Shown here: in pieces, positions 47,745 to 55,690 of the stretch
How positions within the stretch are numbered: the first letter of the stretch is position 1
How the letters are laid out: every line of letters starts with the position of its first letter
Assembly (NCBI GenBank): GCA_963811885.1
Contig: CAWETB010000012.1
Coordinates: forward strand, 248,001-312,000
Length of the DNA: 64,000 nucleotides
Direction: 5' to 3'
Source: Gaiellasilicea sp963811885
Lineage (GTDB): Bacteria > Actinomycetota > Thermoleophilia > Gaiellales > Gaiellaceae
Notes under the pieces: model-generated
The model's input: only the letters and a program-made list of their open reading frames with translations
The model's database searches: none
What the model was told of the DNA's origin: nothing
Made by a program: the position numbers and the translations under genes

Positions 47745-48445
47745 CGCGGGAGCAGGTCTACGGCCGCAGGCCGGTGCGCGAGGCGCTTCGCGGCCGGCGC
47801 GAGGTGCTCGAGGTCTGGGCGACGGAGCGCGCCGTCGCGTCCGAGCCGTGGCTGGAGGACGCGCCACGCCTCCAGATCAAGCCGGATCGGGAGATCGGCG
47901 AGGCCGCCGGCACCCGCGATCACCAGGGCGTGCTCGCCTGGACGGAGCCGTACCGCTACGCCGACGCCCACGAGCTGGCGGTCGCCGAGCAGCCGCTGCT
48001 CGCCTGCCTCGACCAGGTCACCGACCCACGCAACCTCGGCGCGGTGATCCGCAGCGCCGAAGGCGCCGGCGCGACCGGCGTCGTCGTCCCCGCGCACGGC
48101 TCGGCGATGGTGACCGCCGCCGTCGCCAGGGCGTCGGCAGGCGCGGTCGAGCACCTGCCGGTCGCCGTCGTCCCGAACCTCGCGCGCTACCTGAACGAGA
48201 TCAAGCGCGGCGACCTCTGGATCTACGCGGCCGCCGCCGACGCGGAGCAGAACCTCTGGCAGGCGGACCTCACCGGCGGCCTGGCGCTCGTCTTCGGCGC
48301 CGAGGGGAAGGGCGTGCGGCCGCTCGTCCGGCGCGCCTGCGACGCGACGATCTCGATCCCGCTCTCCGGGAACGTCGAGTCGCTCAACGTCAGCGTCGCC
48401 GCGGCCCTGTTCCTCTACGAGGCGCGCCGGCGGCGCGATGGCTGA
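47741..48445 (+). CDS. rlmB: 23S rRNA (guanosine-2'-O-)-methyltransferase RlmB
   Basis: A SPOUT (TrmH-family) RNA methyltransferase. VYGRRPVREALRGRREVLEV is the substrate-binding N-terminus. The knot carries CLDQVTDPRNLGAVIRSAEG (motif 1, with the catalytic Arg), ALVFGAEGKGVRPLVRRACD (motif 2) and ISIPLSGNVESLNVSVAAAL (motif 3). The 234-residue length is usual. The GTG start overlaps cysS by 4 bases and the yacP-like gene begins before its stop. Confidence 0.95.
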
Positions 48446-48873
48446 GCCGACCCTCTACCTCTTCGACGGCCACAACCTCCTCCACGCCGGTGGCTACGCA
48501 GACCAGCGCGAGCTGACCGACACGCTGGCGTCGTTCGTGGCGCTGCGCGGCGCCCGCGGCTTCCTCGTCTGGGACGGCGTCGGGGTCGACGCGGAGGTGG
48601 GGCCGCTGTCCGTTCGGTACGCGCCCCACGCGGATGCGGTGCTCGAGCGGCTGGCCGCCGAGCACCGCGCCAGCGAGGTCGTCTGCCTCGTCTCCTCGGA
48701 CTTCGCGGTGCGCGGCACCTCGGGGCAGGAGGTGCAGAAGCGATCGTCGCGCACGTTCGTCGCCGACCTGCAGCAGCCGCGCCATCAGCGAGTCGCACGG
48801 CACCCGGCTCGGCGACAGCCTCGACGACGAGACGCGCGCGCGGCTCGAGCGGCTTCGCCGCGGCGACGGCTGA
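48438..48873 (+). CDS. NYN domain protein, YacP/Rae1-like ribonuclease, one frameshift
   Basis: A PIN-like NYN nuclease. LYLFDGHNLLHAGGYADQRE carries the Asp-Gly-x-Asn active site, FLVWDGVGVD the second acidic residue and VCLVSSDFAVRGTSGQE the third. B. subtilis YacP (Rae1) cleaves mRNA in the ribosome A site, and the gene order here matches it. One extra base near 48770 shifts the last 33 residues (SRAISESHGTRLGDSLDDET and following). The length fits. Confidence 0.85.
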
Positions 48874-48916
48874 CGCGAACATACGTTCCTAACAGAATCG
48901 GTCCTTTGCAATCTCC

Positions 48917-48945
48917 TTGTAACTTGTGCGCGAGCTTGCTATCTT
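48917..48945 (+). promoter_or_regulatory. Promoter of the sigH-like gene (TTGTAA, 17, TATCTT)
   Basis: TTGTAA at 48917-48922 and TATCTT at 48940-48945 are separated by 17 bases, a clear housekeeping promoter in an AT-richer patch. The leader to the ATG at 49029 is about 75 bases. It makes the sigma gene independent of the upstream RNA-processing operon. Confidence 0.65.
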
Positions 48946-49028
48946 CTGCCTCAACCTCAGGGTGAGAGTTGAGTGTCCGGCACGGCGGGCACGGCCGCTC
49001 TTTCCCGCCCGATCCAGGGAGAACGCGA

Positions 49029-49695
49029 ATGTCCGCTCAGACCGCCATCGCAGCGAAGTCGGCCCAGAAGGCTCAACGAGAGCTTGAGGATCTGCAGTTG
49101 GTGATGAAGGCACGGAACGGCAGCACGGCCGCGCTCGACACCCTGATGCGCCGCTACAACGGCTTCGTCCGGCTCAAGGCGAGCTCGTACTTCCTCGCCG
49201 GCGGCGACTCCGAGGACCTCGATCCAGGAGGGGCTGGTCGGGCTCTACAAGGCGGTCCGCGACTTCCGGGCCGACAAGGAGACCTCGTTCCGCAGCTTCG
49301 CCGAGCTCTGCGTCACGCGCCAGATCATCACCGCGATCAAGACGGCGACGCGGTTCAAGCACCAGCCGCTGAACCAGTACATCTCCTTCAGCCACACGCC
49401 GGCCGGCCAGGACTCCGACGGCGAGTGCACGCTCGGCGACGCGCTTCCCGGCCCGTCGACCAACGACCCGTCTGTCTGCGTGATCTCGACCGAGGAGCTG
49501 CAGAGCCTCGTCTTCACGCTCGGCACCGGCCTCTCGCCGCTCGAGTCGGATGCGCTCCGCTGCTACCTGGAAGGGCTCTCCTACGAGGAGATGGCCGACG
49601 AGCTGGGCTGCGACTGCAAGACGATCGACAACGCGCTCCAGCGGGTCAAGCGCAAGATCCTGGCCCACCAGAAGACGCGCGAGGTGCTCAACTGA
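49029..49695 (+). CDS. sigH: RNA polymerase sigma factor, SigH (Spo0H)-like, one frameshift
   Basis: A sigma-70 family factor of about 220 residues that closely follows B. subtilis SigH. Region 2 is MRRYNGFVRLKASSYFLAGG, then IQEGLVGLYKAVRDFRADKE and TSFRSFAELCVTRQIITAIK. Region 4 is LSPLESDALRCYLEGLSYEE, then DCKTIDNALQRVKRKILAH. One extra base near 49220 (GACCTCGATCCAG for GACCTGATCCAG) breaks region 2. AGGGAGA before the ATG is the ribosome-binding site. In Bacillus SigH starts stationary-phase and sporulation genes; its role here is not known. Confidence 0.88.
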
Positions 49696-49721
49696 CGCGG
49701 AGTACCATGTCCGGCGCCCGT

Positions 49722-49797
49722 GCCGGAGTAGCTCAGCTGGTAGAGCAACTGCCTTGTAAGCAGTAGGCCGTGGGTTCGAGTCCCTCCTCCGGCTCCA
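49722..49797 (+). tRNA. tRNA-Thr (anticodon TGT), CCA encoded
   Basis: A complete cloverleaf. The acceptor GCCGGAG (49722-49728) pairs with CTCCGGC (49787-49793), followed by discriminator T and CCA. The anticodon arm is ACTGC-CTTGTAA-GCAGT with TGT at 49755-49757. The T-arm contains GGTTCGAGTCC. It follows sigH by 26 bases, a position comparable to tRNA genes beside secE-nusG in other bacteria, but those genes are not here. Confidence 0.97.
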
Positions 49798-49806
49798 GGA
49801 ACGAAT

Positions 49807-49843
49807 GAAGCCCCGCCCCCTCCGTTGCAGGGGGCGGGGCTTC
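49807..49843 (+). terminator. Terminator hairpin between tRNA-Thr and the MmpL gene
   Basis: GAAGCCCCGCCCCCT (49807-49821) pairs perfectly over 15 bp with AGGGGGCGGGGCTTC (49829-49843), loop CCGTTGC, followed by GAGTTTC. It serves the tRNA on the plus strand and probably the MmpL gene on the minus strand. Confidence 0.85.
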
Positions 49844-49862
49844 GAGTTTCAGGTGGTCGTGA

Positions 49863-52103
49863 CTACGCCGCGTGCGGCAGGGGCTGCGCCTCGGGAGGAG
49901 CGGCCTCGGCCTCATGCTCGAGGCGGGGGAGCCAGCCGAGCCACTTCGGCAGGTACCAGTTCTTGTCGCCGAGCAGCTTCATCGTGGCGGGCAGGAGCAC
50001 CGCGCGGATCAGCGTCGCGTCGATCAGGATCGCGGCTGCGAGCCCGATGCCCATCTCCTTCATGTCGATCACCGGCAGCAGGGCGAACACCGAGAAGGTG
50101 CCGACCATGACGACGGCTGCGCTGGTGACGACGCCTGCCGTGCGACTTGATCCCGTGGGCGACGGCGTCCTCGTTCGAGAGGCCGCGGTCATACGCCTCG
50201 CGGACGCGGCTCAGGATGAAGACGTGGTAGTCCATCGAGAGCCCGAACAGGATCACGAACAGGAACATCGGCAACCAGGGCGTGATGCCGCCGTTCGACT
50301 CGAAGCCGAGCAGGTTCTCGCCCCAGCCCCACTGGAAGACGGCGACGAGGATGCCGTACGCCGCTCCGACGGAGAGGAGGTTGAGCAGGATCGCCTTCAG
50401 CGCGACGACGATCGAGCGGAACGAGACCAGCATGATCAGGAAGGCGAACAGGAGCACGAAGCCGAAGACGAGCGGTGCCGACGTCTTCATCTTCGTCTTC
50501 CCAGTCCTTGTCCAGGGCGGTCGTGCCGCCGACGGCGTACTCGACGCCGTCGACCTTGCCGAGCGTGCTCGGGAGCACGTCCTCGCGGAGCGTGGCGAGC
50601 GCGGCCTGCGACTTGGCGTCGGTGCCGGAGCCGGCGAGCGTGATGTCGACCGTCGCGACGGTGTTGTCGCGGCTGGCCTCGACCTCGATCGGGCCCTTCA
50701 GCTGGCCGGTCGCGAGCGCCTCCTGCTTGAGGGCGACGATCGCGTCCTGAACGGCTGGGGCGCGGACGTCGTCCGCCTTGATCGCGACGACGGCCGGGAT
50801 CGTTGCCGCCCGGGAAGGCAGCGTCGAGACTGCTTCATCGGCTCGATCTCGGGGATCGAGATGTCGTCGAGACCGGTCGTGGTCGTGTTCAGCTGGAGAG
50901 CGCCGGGATCGGTCAGCGCGATCAGGACTGCGCCTGCGGCGACGGCCGAGATGACCGGGCGCCGGAGGACGCGGTCGAGGACGGCGCCCCAGAAGCGGCT
51001 CTCGCCGTTCTTGCTGCGGAGCCGGCCCAGGAACGGGATCCGACCCTTCTCGACCTTGTCGCCGAGCCTGCCGAGCAGCGCCGGGCAGCACGGTGAGCGA
51101 GCCGAGCATCGCGACGGCGACGACCATCATCGTCCCGATCGAGAAGGACATGAACGTCTTGTCGCCGGAGAGGAACATGCCGGCCATCGCGATCAGCACG
51201 GTGATGCCGGAGACGAGGACGGCGCGGCCGGAGGTGGCTGCGGCGGCCTCGAGGGCGGCGTGCTCGCTGCGTCCGGCGGCACGCTCCTCACGCTCGCGGC
51301 GGAGGTAGAAGAGCGAGTAGTCGATTCCGACGGCGAGGCCGATCAGGAGGATCACCTCGGCGATCTGCTCGTCGACCGGGATGAACTGGCTCGGGCAGCG
51401 CGATCAGGGCCGTCGTCGCGATGACGGCGGTGATCGCCAGGAGCACGCGGGATCGAGGGCGGCGACGGCGGAGCCGAAGACGAGCAGCAGGATCACGAGC
51501 GTCAGCGGGAGCGCGATCATGCCGGCGGTCTTGAGCATGCCGTTGAACGCCTCGTCGACTGCCTTGCCGGTGCTGGCGCTGCCGAGCTCCTCGATGTCGA
51601 AGCCCGGGATGGCGCGGCAGCGGTCTTGTCGACGCCGGCGACGATCGTGTCGATGTAGCGCGATTGCCTCGTCGTAGTCGCCCTTCGGGCTGAACTGGAC
51701 CATCGCCGCGTGGCGGTCGTCCGAGATCAGGTCGCGCGTGGCCCGCGTCGAGCGGAGAGTCGAGCTTCCGCACCTTCGGGTACGTGTCGAGCGTCTTCAC
51801 GACGTCCTCGATTGCGGCCTTGAACGCCGGATCGTCGGCGGTGAGGGTCTTGGACTGGATCAGGACGATCTCGCCCTGCTCGTCGGGCGACTGCGGGAAG
51901 CCCGCCTCGATGATCTTGTTCGCGGTGGCGGCCTCGCCGACGGCGAGGTCGTCCTGCTCGAGGTACTTCGTGCCGACCGCGCCGCCGATGACGACGGACG
52001 CGACGACGAACGCGAGCCAGCCGAAGACGGCTGTCTTCCAGTGGTTCGCGCTCCACCGGCCCATGCGGGCGGCGATGTTGTTGCTGCGCTTCAGGGGTGA
52101 CAT
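49863..52103 (-). pseudogene. MmpL/RND-family transporter, about ten apparent frameshifts
   Basis: The reconstructed protein is about 745 residues with the MMPL architecture: helix 1 WKTAVFGWLAFVVASVVIGG, a large extracytoplasmic loop, a five-helix bundle (LVILLLVFGSAV, VILLIGLAVGIDYSLFYLRR, MFLSGDKTFMSFSIGTMMVV), a second loop, and a second bundle with FGLSMDYHVFILSRVREAYD and MGIGLAAAILIDATLIRAVL. The GxDY and SMDYxVF motifs are MmpL hallmarks. Frame changes lie near 51735, 51650, 51612, 51455, 51393, 51085, 50830, 50808, 50497 and 50152. The flanking sequence is not decayed and the total length is a multiple of three. The state of the real gene needs read-level confirmation. Confidence 0.75.
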
Positions 52104-52159
52104 GGCTGCGGGAGTCCTTTCGGTTCGTGCGGGGGGTGGTGCTTGCGGGTGGGTAGTGC

Positions 52160-52951
52160 TCAGGCTGCCCTGGCGTGGGACGGCGCGGAATGCGGCGTCC
52201 AGGCCTTCTGAGGTGCGGGCAGCCGCACCGGCTCGACGGCCGGTGCCTGCAGCCGGGAGGCGACGAGCCAGCCGACTGCGACGACGAGACCGCCTGCGGC
52301 CGCGTCGAAGATGAAGTGGTTGCCGGTGCCGACGATGATCAGCAGCATCAGCGCGGGGTAGGCGGCGCCCAGGAGGCGGAGCCAGCGGTACGGGGCGAGC
52401 CGGGCGAGCGCGACGCCGACGATCAGCGAGTAGCCGAAGTGGAGGCTCGGCACGGCCGCGATCGGGTTGTAGAAGCTGCCGAGCAGGTCGGAGCTGAGGT
52501 TCAGGCCCGTGTCCTTGCTGACGGTGTCGGCGAAGCCCAGGTTCGCGAGCCGCGGCGGCGCGGCCGGGTAGAGGACGTAGCCGACGAGCGCCAGCGCGGT
52601 GCTGACGATCAGCGTCGAGCGGAGGAACGGAAACGCGTGCGGGCGCCGCTTGTGAACCCAGATGAGGACAGCTGCGGTGCCCGCGAAGTGGAGGAGGACG
52701 TAGAGGAAGCCGAGCAGCGCCGGGACGCCGGTGATCGAGCCGACGACGTTCTGGACGTCGCGCTCGACGAAGAGATGGAGGCGGCGCTCGAGCGCGACAA
52801 CGTCGGCCGTATGCGCGCGAGCCGCCGCCCAGTCCTCGCCGCCGAAGCCGCGGACGAGCTCGTACACGCCGTAGAGGGCGGCCAGCGCTGCGAGCTCGAT
52901 CCGGCCGGGGTAGGGCCGGCCGGCGAGTCTGCGGATGCGATCGAAGGACAT
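52160..52951 (-). CDS. PAP2-family membrane phosphatase
   Basis: A 263-residue membrane protein with about six helices and the PAP2 phosphatase motifs: AAVPSLHFGYSLIVGVALA (the SxxxxH type) and IIVGTGNHFIFDAAAGGLVV (catalytic His and Asp). It resembles the inositol phosphorylceramide synthase/PAP2_3 subgroup of actinobacteria. Phosphatidate or a polyprenyl phosphate may be the substrate. I chose the ATG at 52951 because GGAAGG lies eight bases upstream; an in-frame start at 53026 would add 25 residues. Confidence 0.85.
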   Translation of the reverse strand: MSFDRIRRLAGRPYPGRIELAALAALYGVYELVRGFGGEDWAAARAHTADVVALERRLHLFVERDVQNVVGSITGVPALLGFLYVLLHFAGTAAVLIWVHKRRPHAFPFLRSTLIVSTALALVGYVLYPAAPPRLANLGFADTVSKDTGLNLSSDLLGSFYNPIAAVPSLHFGYSLIVGVALARLAPYRWLRLLGAAYPALMLLIIVGTGNHFIFDAAAGGLVVAVGWLVASRLQAPAVEPVRLPAPQKAWTPHSAPSHARAA

Positions 52952-53120
52952 GGCTGCAGCCTTCCAGTGGTGAAACCACGGGACGATGCGGCGGGCCAGC
53001 GTCTTCCGGTGCGGGTATCCGTACATGCCTCAGAGAGGATCCCCACCGCGCAGCCCGGGCGGTATCCGGCATCACCCCCGCCCGACCCTGGTCTTTCCCG
53101 GAGTTCCCGGCGCAAGACCC

Positions 53121-53145
53121 CTGAAGGGCGGCCTGGCCGCTTCAG
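53121..53145 (-). terminator. Hairpin overlapping the stop of the cyclase-REC-HTH gene
   Basis: CTGAAGGGCGG and CCGCTTCAG are complementary apart from a small bulge, with a CCTGG-like loop. The right arm covers the stop codon at 53142-53144. The rest of the 190 bases between this gene and the PAP2 gene shows no other feature. Confidence 0.45.
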
Positions 53146-54340
53146 CCGCGCAGCAGGGCGAGCACGGCGAGCACGCGCCGGTGGTCCTCGGCGGTCGCCG
53201 TCAGGCGCAGCTTCACGAAGATGCTCGTCACGTGCTTCTCGACCGCGCGGAGCGTGACGAAGAGGCGTTCGGCGATCGCCTGGTTCGAGCGGCCCTCGGC
53301 CATCAGCTCGAGCACCTCGCGCTCGCGTGGCGAGAGCTCGGCAAGCGGGTCGTCGCGGCGGTGGCGGCCGACGAGCTGGCTGACGACGGCCGGGTCGAGC
53401 GCCGAGCCGCCCTCGGCGACACGCCGCACGGCGGCGGCGAACTCGTCGACATCGGCGACGCGGTCCTTGAGCAGGTAGCCGACGCTCTCGGCGCTGTCGG
53501 AGAGGAGGTCCATCGCGTAGCCGGGCTCGACGTACTGCGAGAGCACGAGCACGCCGACCTCGGGGTGGCTCTCGCGGATCTCCTTGGCGGCGCGCAGGCC
53601 CTCGTCCGTCTGCGTCGGCGGCATCCTGATGTCGACCACCGCCACGTCCGGCTTGTGCATGGCGACGTGGCGGAGCAGGTCGTCGGCGTTGCCGGACTGC
53701 GCCACCACGTCGAAGCCGGCGTCGTCGAGCAGCCGCGCCACGCCTTCGCGGAGCAGCACGGAGTCGTCGGCGAGGACGACGCGGACAGGGGTCGCGCCGG
53801 GGCGTGCCCGGAGCGCGGGGAAGTCGCCGCCGAGGCCGGGCTCCTCGAGCTGGAAGATCCGCTCCGGCTCCGGCAGCTCCGGCAGCGCCCAGAGCCCGAG
53901 GTCGCGGAGCTCGCGGTCGGGGCGTGAGCACGAGCGCGGTGGTCTCGGACGTGACGATCTGGCCGCCGTGGCCGGCGTTGGCGATCCTGAAGGCCCGGTG
54001 GACCTCGACGCCGACGTAGCCGTCCTCGCCGAGGGCGGCGACGCCGGTGTGCAGCCCGATGCGGACCCGCACCGGCGTCGGCCAGGTGTGGCCCGCAATC
54101 TTCCGCTGTGCCTCGACCGCAGCCTGCGCGGCGGTCTCGGCGCTCGGCGAACGCGGCGAAGAGCTCGTCGCCGCGCGAGTCGACCTCGCTGCCGTCGGCT
54201 CCGGCGACCGCTTCACGCAGCAGGCGCCGGAGGTCGGCGAGCACGGGCTGCCAGCCCTCACCGAGCTCGCGTGCGAGCCGCGTCGAGCCCTCGACGTCGG
54301 CGAAGAAGAAGGTGACCGTTCCGGTCGGGAGCGTGCTCAC
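53142..54340 (-). CDS. Adenylate/guanylate cyclase domain fused to a NarL-type response regulator, two frameshifts
   Basis: A three-domain protein of about 398 residues. Residues 1-165 form a class III cyclase homology domain: GTVTFFFADVEGSTRLAREL (metal Asp), VDSRGDELFAAF (second Asp; the base-selecting Lys is replaced by Arg), RIGLHTGVA and VHRAFRIANAGHGGQIVTS (Asn replaced by His, Arg kept). A receiver follows with RVVLADDS, VAVVDIRMPP and a Lys in YLLKDRVADV. The LuxR HTH is LSPREREVLELMAEGRSNQA then VEKHVTSIFVKL. Extra bases lie near 54153 and 53934; length fits. Catalysis is uncertain. Confidence 0.82.
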
Positions 54341-55380
54341 GCCCCCAAGTGTAGGAGCGCGGCGTCGAGGAACCGAATCACCCTGCGCTCGTAGGCCGCC
54401 GGTGCGTCCTTCAGACCCAGCGTATGGCCCGCCCGAGGCAGCTCCCAGAGCTCGCTCTCGGGCGCGGCGCGGTGGTAGGCGCGGTTCATCGTTTGCTCGG
54501 TCCCTTCCCCGGTCGCGATCAGGAGGACGGGGCGGGGCGCGATCGCCGGGACCAGCTGCTGGAGCGGCGGCGGCTGGTGCGTCCCGGTGAGCGTGCGGAT
54601 GGTGGCGAAGAGGAGCCCGAAGTAGGGAACGGCCTGCAGCTCTTCGGCGCCCGCGAGCTGGCGGGTCTCGGCCAGGTTGCGCGCGATTGCGCCGTCGGAG
54701 ACGACTGCCGCGATCTTGTCGTTGCCGGCTGCGGCCTGGAGGACGGCTTCGGCGCCGGTCGAGATGCCAAGCGCGCCGATACGGCCGCGCACGTCCGGGC
54801 GGCGCGAGAGAAAGTCGACGGCCGCAGTGATGTCGGGCTCCCACGTCCAGCCCATCGCGTCGTGGCGGCCCTCGCTCTCACCGTTGCCGCGGGCGTCGTA
54901 GAGCAGGACGCCGTAGCCCGCGCGGGCGAGCATCCGGGCGTGGCGCTCGGAGCCGTTGCGGGTGCCGCCGCCGCCGTGCACGACGACCACGGCCGCGCCG
55001 TTCCGGGACGGGATGTACCAGGCCGCCAGCCGGAGCCCGTCGCGCGTGTGCAGGCTCACGTCCTCGTGCGCCAGGTCGAACGGGCGGACGCTCTCGCGTG
55101 GCGCCTGGGTGACCCACACCGCAGCGGAGATCGGGGTGACGACAAAGATGAACGCGGCCAGCGCGGCCACGATGGTGAGCGCGCGCCGGCTCCAGCGCCA
55201 GGCGCGCGACGCGGCGCGCGGCCGCTCGCGGATCGCGAGCGCTGCGCCGAGCAGGAGGGCGACGCCGAGTACCGCGAACGGGGCGACAAGGAGGTCGCCC
55301 CGATGGGCGTAGGCCAGGAAGAGGCCGACGAGGCCGAAGGCGAAGCCGCCTGCGGCTCGCAGTTCTCTACGCAGCGACAT
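54337..55380 (-). CDS. Alpha/beta hydrolase with N-terminal membrane helices
   Basis: Two to three N-terminal membrane segments (FAFGLVGLFLAYAHRGDLLV, VLGVALLLGAALAI, LTIVAALAAFIFVVTPISAA) anchor an alpha/beta-hydrolase domain. The oxyanion region is VVVHGGGGTRNGS, the nucleophile is in IGALGISTGAEAVLQ (GxSxG) and the likely His is in PRAGHTLGLKD. YDARGNGESEG is typical of this fold. The stop overlaps the start of the cyclase fusion by 4 bases, so both are co-translated. The substrate is unknown. Confidence 0.85.
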   Translation of the reverse strand: MSLRRELRAAGGFAFGLVGLFLAYAHRGDLLVAPFAVLGVALLLGAALAIRERPRAASRAWRWSRRALTIVAALAAFIFVVTPISAAVWVTQAPRESVRPFDLAHEDVSLHTRDGLRLAAWYIPSRNGAAVVVVHGGGGTRNGSERHARMLARAGYGVLLYDARGNGESEGRHDAMGWTWEPDITAAVDFLSRRPDVRGRIGALGISTGAEAVLQAAAGNDKIAAVVSDGAIARNLAETRQLAGAEELQAVPYFGLLFATIRTLTGTHQPPPLQQLVPAIAPRPVLLIATGEGTEQTMNRAYHRAAPESELWELPRAGHTLGLKDAPAAYERRVIRFLDAALLHLGA

Positions 55381-55594
55381 CCAGGAGCTCGGGGCTGCGG
55401 TGGGCGGCGTATGCGAAGGGGTGGTAGAAGGCGTCGAGGGCGCGGTCGCGCTCGACCGAAAGCTCGAAGGACGAGTCGCTGGCGAGATGGAGGACCTCGA
55501 CGGCGACGCTGTCGTCCTCGGGAGTCCACCAGAGGACGACGTCGATTCCGTCGCCGCGGCGGTGGGCCAGATCGATTCTGTGATCGGCGAACAT
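55367..55594 (-). CDS. Small uncharacterised protein upstream of the hydrolase
   Basis: 75 residues beginning FADHRIDLAHRRGDGIDVVL after the Met. Content is WW, acidic residues and VEVLHLASDSSFELSVERDR; no membrane helix or known motif. The ATG at 55594 was chosen over one nine residues upstream because AAGGAGG lies five bases before it. The 3' end overlaps the hydrolase start by 14 bases, showing translational coupling. No family is recognised. Confidence 0.6.
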   Translation of the reverse strand: MFADHRIDLAHRRGDGIDVVLWWTPEDDSVAVEVLHLASDSSFELSVERDRALDAFYHPFAYAAHRSPELLDVAA

Positions 55595-55690
55595 GACTTC
55601 CTCCTTGGGGGTTGCGTTCATGGCGCAACACTCCCACGGACGCGATTCGCCGAGGATGCGGCGGGCAGGCGTCCGCAGGTGCGGCTTCCA

